This document shows, one piece after another, positions 6,187 through 7,731 of a stretch of 7,731 nucleotides of DNA (its first letter is position 1; the number at the start of each line of letters is the position of its first letter). The notes beneath the pieces were generated by a model, which saw nothing but the letters and a program-made list of their open reading frames with translations, did no database searches and was not told where the DNA came from. The position numbers were made by a program, and so were the translations under genes. The DNA is from Actinomycetes bacterium (lineage in GTDB: Bacteria > Actinomycetota > Acidimicrobiia > Acidimicrobiales > Microtrichaceae): NCBI GenBank assembly GCA_023423475.1, contig JAFAFN010000282.1:1-7731 (forward strand), written 5' to 3'.

Positions 6187-7469
6187 CCAGGTCCGGCTGC
6201 GGCGTGCACGCGCTCGATGCGGTTCCGTCCGGCCTGCTTGGCACGGAACATCGCCTCGTCCGCGCAGCGGATCACCTCGGAGTGGTTGACCGAGCTCTGG
6301 GAGTCCGCCAGTCCCACCGAGACGGTGAAGGGCGGGACCTCGCCGGCGAGCACCGCGTCGGCCAGGTTCATCGCGACCCGCTCGACGATCGGGTGGATCT
6401 GCTCGCAGCTGGCCTCGGGGAAGACGACCACGAACTCCTCGCCACCCCACCGGCTGACCAAGTCGGTCTCTCGCGAGGTCGCACGCAGCAGCCGGGCGAA
6501 GGACCGCAGTGCGCGGTCGCCGGTCTCGTGGCCGAAGGTGTCGTTGAGGTCCTTGAAGTGGTCGAGGTCGAAGAACGCGATGGCGTAGGCGGCGTCGCCG
6601 TCACGCAGGTCCGACAGCGCGGCCTCGAGGCTGCGTCGGTTGAGCAGGCCCGTGAGCGGATCGGTGTTCGCCTGCAGCTCCGAGGAGGCCATGGCTCGGA
6701 GGATGCCGATGCGCGAGCCGGCCTGTTCGGCGAGGGCCTCGAGCGCGGCCCTGGTCTCCGACGTCGGCGGCGCATCGACCGGGGCGGTCGTGTGCAGCAC
6801 ACCCATCGGTGTGCCGAGCACGGTCACCGGGACGCACAGCGCCGAGCAGTCTCCTCCGGGGCGGTGACGCAACTTGGGGCACGCGTCCAGATCGCTCGAG
6901 CTGGCGAAGGTGGTGGTCCGCGAACGACGGACCGCCGGGCAGGACCACGGTGTCTCGACGCCGCACGACGGGCCACCGTCGGCCACCGCCACACGACGCA
7001 GGTGCGCCCGACTCGAATCGGCGAGCAGCAGCTCGGCGGGCTGGTCGCAGACCGTCGAGAGCGCTTCGGCGACGACGTCGAACGCGTCCTGGTCGGACTC
7101 GGTCATGTCGAATGCGCCCTGCAGGCGGCCGACGAGCACGTGGTGTTCGCTCTGCTCGACGAGCGAACGCTCGTAGTCCTCGATCGCCGCCTGCTGTGCC
7201 TGCAGTGCGGCGCGGATCGGACGTGCTGAGGTCAGGTAGATCGCGATCGAACCGAGCAGGGCGAACACGAAGCCGCGGGTCATGAAGCTGCTGAGGCCAC
7301 TCAGTCGGTGCAGCCAGTTGTTGGTGATCCAATCGGACGCGGCGAAGGCGGCGAACATGCCGGCCATCGCCAGCACCATCTGCTTGACCAGGTTTGCGAC
7401 GGAGTCATCGAGCGTCGCGACGTCCTTCGTCTTCCAGATCGGCTTGTCCTCGTTGCGTCCCATTCCCAT
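6183..7469 (-). CDS. Membrane-anchored GAF-GGDEF diguanylate cyclase, 428 aa
   Basis: Predicted to make cyclic di-GMP from two GTP. Order: cytoplasmic N-terminus, two hydrophobic segments (about 30-46 and 63-80), a helix likely forming a coiled coil (about 84-115), a GAF-like sensor domain (about 120-255), then the GGDEF domain (265-425). The latter has DPLTGLLNRRSL (270-281), FFDLDHFKDLND (299-310) and GGEEF (342-346), an active-site variant that retains activity in the family. RETD (333-336), five residues before GGEEF, is the product-inhibition I-site. The GAF part carries five cysteines (169, 177, 197, 208, 212) in CPAVRR, ACPKLR and GGDCSALCVPV contexts, which could bind a metal or respond to redox. 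ATG 7469 has AGGGAG at 7480-7475, 5 bases away; ATG 7463 is an alternative. A start at 7679 would overlap the divergent gene. Confidence 0.94.
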   Translation of the reverse strand: MGMGRNEDKPIWKTKDVATLDDSVANLVKQMVLAMAGMFAAFAASDWITNNWLHRLSGLSSFMTRGFVFALLGSIAIYLTSARPIRAALQAQQAAIEDYERSLVEQSEHHVLVGRLQGAFDMTESDQDAFDVVAEALSTVCDQPAELLLADSSRAHLRRVAVADGGPSCGVETPWSCPAVRRSRTTTFASSSDLDACPKLRHRPGGDCSALCVPVTVLGTPMGVLHTTAPVDAPPTSETRAALEALAEQAGSRIGILRAMASSELQANTDPLTGLLNRRSLEAALSDLRDGDAAYAIAFFDLDHFKDLNDTFGHETGDRALRSFARLLRATSRETDLVSRWGGEEFVVVFPEASCEQIHPIVERVAMNLADAVLAGEVPPFTVSVGLADSQSSVNHSEVIRCADEAMFRAKQAGRNRIERVHAAAGPG

Positions 7470-7581
7470 GACCTCTCCCTGATGACATCGCCATGAGATG
7501 ACGGCCGGTTGAACAATCTCCGGCGTCCTGGTGTCGGATGAGGCTTGCCCCGCTCGTACCCGCCCGGCAGGCTTCGACGGC
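7470..7581. promoter_or_regulatory. Divergent intergenic region between cyclase and membrane protein
   Basis: A 112-base spacer separating divergent genes. It includes the cyclase ribosome site (AGGGAG, 7480-7475) and a short repeat of ATGA-type words (7479-7500). I see no convincing -35/-10 pair in either direction and no strong palindrome. Confidence 0.3.
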
Positions 7582-7731
7582 GTGAACTGGCCGACCTGGA
7601 ACCAGGCCGCACTCGCTGCGCTCGTGAGCTGCCTGCTCGCGCTCGGTCTTCGCCGATTCCGACCCACTGCGCGGTCCACCGCGGTGATCGCCCCGGCCGC
7701 GTTCGAGTTCGCGCTGATCGCGTCGCTGTAC
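7582..7731 (+). CDS. N-terminus of a membrane protein, possibly PAP2-family phosphatase (partial)
   Basis: GTG 7582 opens a frame that stays open to the window end, 50 residues. It begins MNWPTWNQAALAALVSCLLA, a first membrane helix, followed by a basic stretch LRRFRPTARS, then APAAFEFALIASLY, the likely start of a second helix. A short helix followed by an 'E-x-ALI-x-x-LY' segment resembles the start of some actinobacterial PAP2-type phosphatases, but the catalytic residues would lie beyond the window, so this is tentative. GGCAGG about 10 bases before the GTG could serve as ribosome site. The frame is open further upstream (GTG 7531), but that extension does not look like protein. Confidence 0.55.
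   Translation, partial: MNWPTWNQAALAALVSCLLALGLRRFRPTARSTAVIAPAAFEFALIASLY

Noticed and set aside
7470..7679. Longer N-terminus for the diguanylate cyclase from 7679
   Set aside because: It would overlap the divergent membrane protein start, adds non-conserved sequence, and ATG 7469 has a good ribosome site.

Overview
The window is very GC-rich bacterial DNA with dense short-spaced genes, GTG as well as ATG starts and strong G/C bias at third codon positions. Protein content (a cytoplasmic sulfite-oxidase-like molybdoenzyme, an FNR-type reductase, an MmcQ/YjbR protein, a GAF-GGDEF cyclase) fits a high-GC actinobacterium, possibly of the Acidimicrobiia; this placement is inferred from composition and family content only. 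No rRNA, tRNA, CRISPR array, transposase or phage gene is visible.

Layout. 1-105 (+) is the tail of a gene, perhaps a methyltransferase. 155-1390 (+) is a 411-residue protein I do not recognise. It converges, two bases apart, on a minus-strand pair: FNR-type flavin reductase (1393-2109) preceded by an MmcQ/YjbR-family gene (2106-2567), joined by a 4-base GTGA overlap. From about 2568 to 4180 comes a different-looking stretch: a small plus-strand gene apparently broken by one extra base (2743-3094), a two-helix membrane protein (3141-3425, -), a small lipoprotein (3626-4021, -), and between them three hairpin-like inverted-repeat elements built from one repeated motif. Then comes the molybdenum-cofactor oxidoreductase (4181-4786, -). 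Divergent from it is a plus-strand pair: a PEP mutase/isocitrate lyase-family enzyme (4904-5668) and an SRPBCC protein (5685-6152). A membrane-anchored GAF-GGDEF diguanylate cyclase (6183-7469, -) converges on these through a shared hairpin. A membrane protein, possibly PAP2-like, starts at 7582 and runs off the end.

How they fit together. The molybdoenzyme and the FNR-type reductase are the kind of enzyme and electron-donor partner often adjacent in actinobacteria. Here they lie on the same strand but about 2 kb apart, with the repeat-rich stretch between them.

The most unusual content is the repeat family: seven copies of a motif with core CCAACGTTGG, in all three gaps of the 2568-4180 stretch. 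In each gap the outermost copies form an inverted pair with core-to-core spacing of 83-84 bases. No enzyme that would mobilise it is in view.
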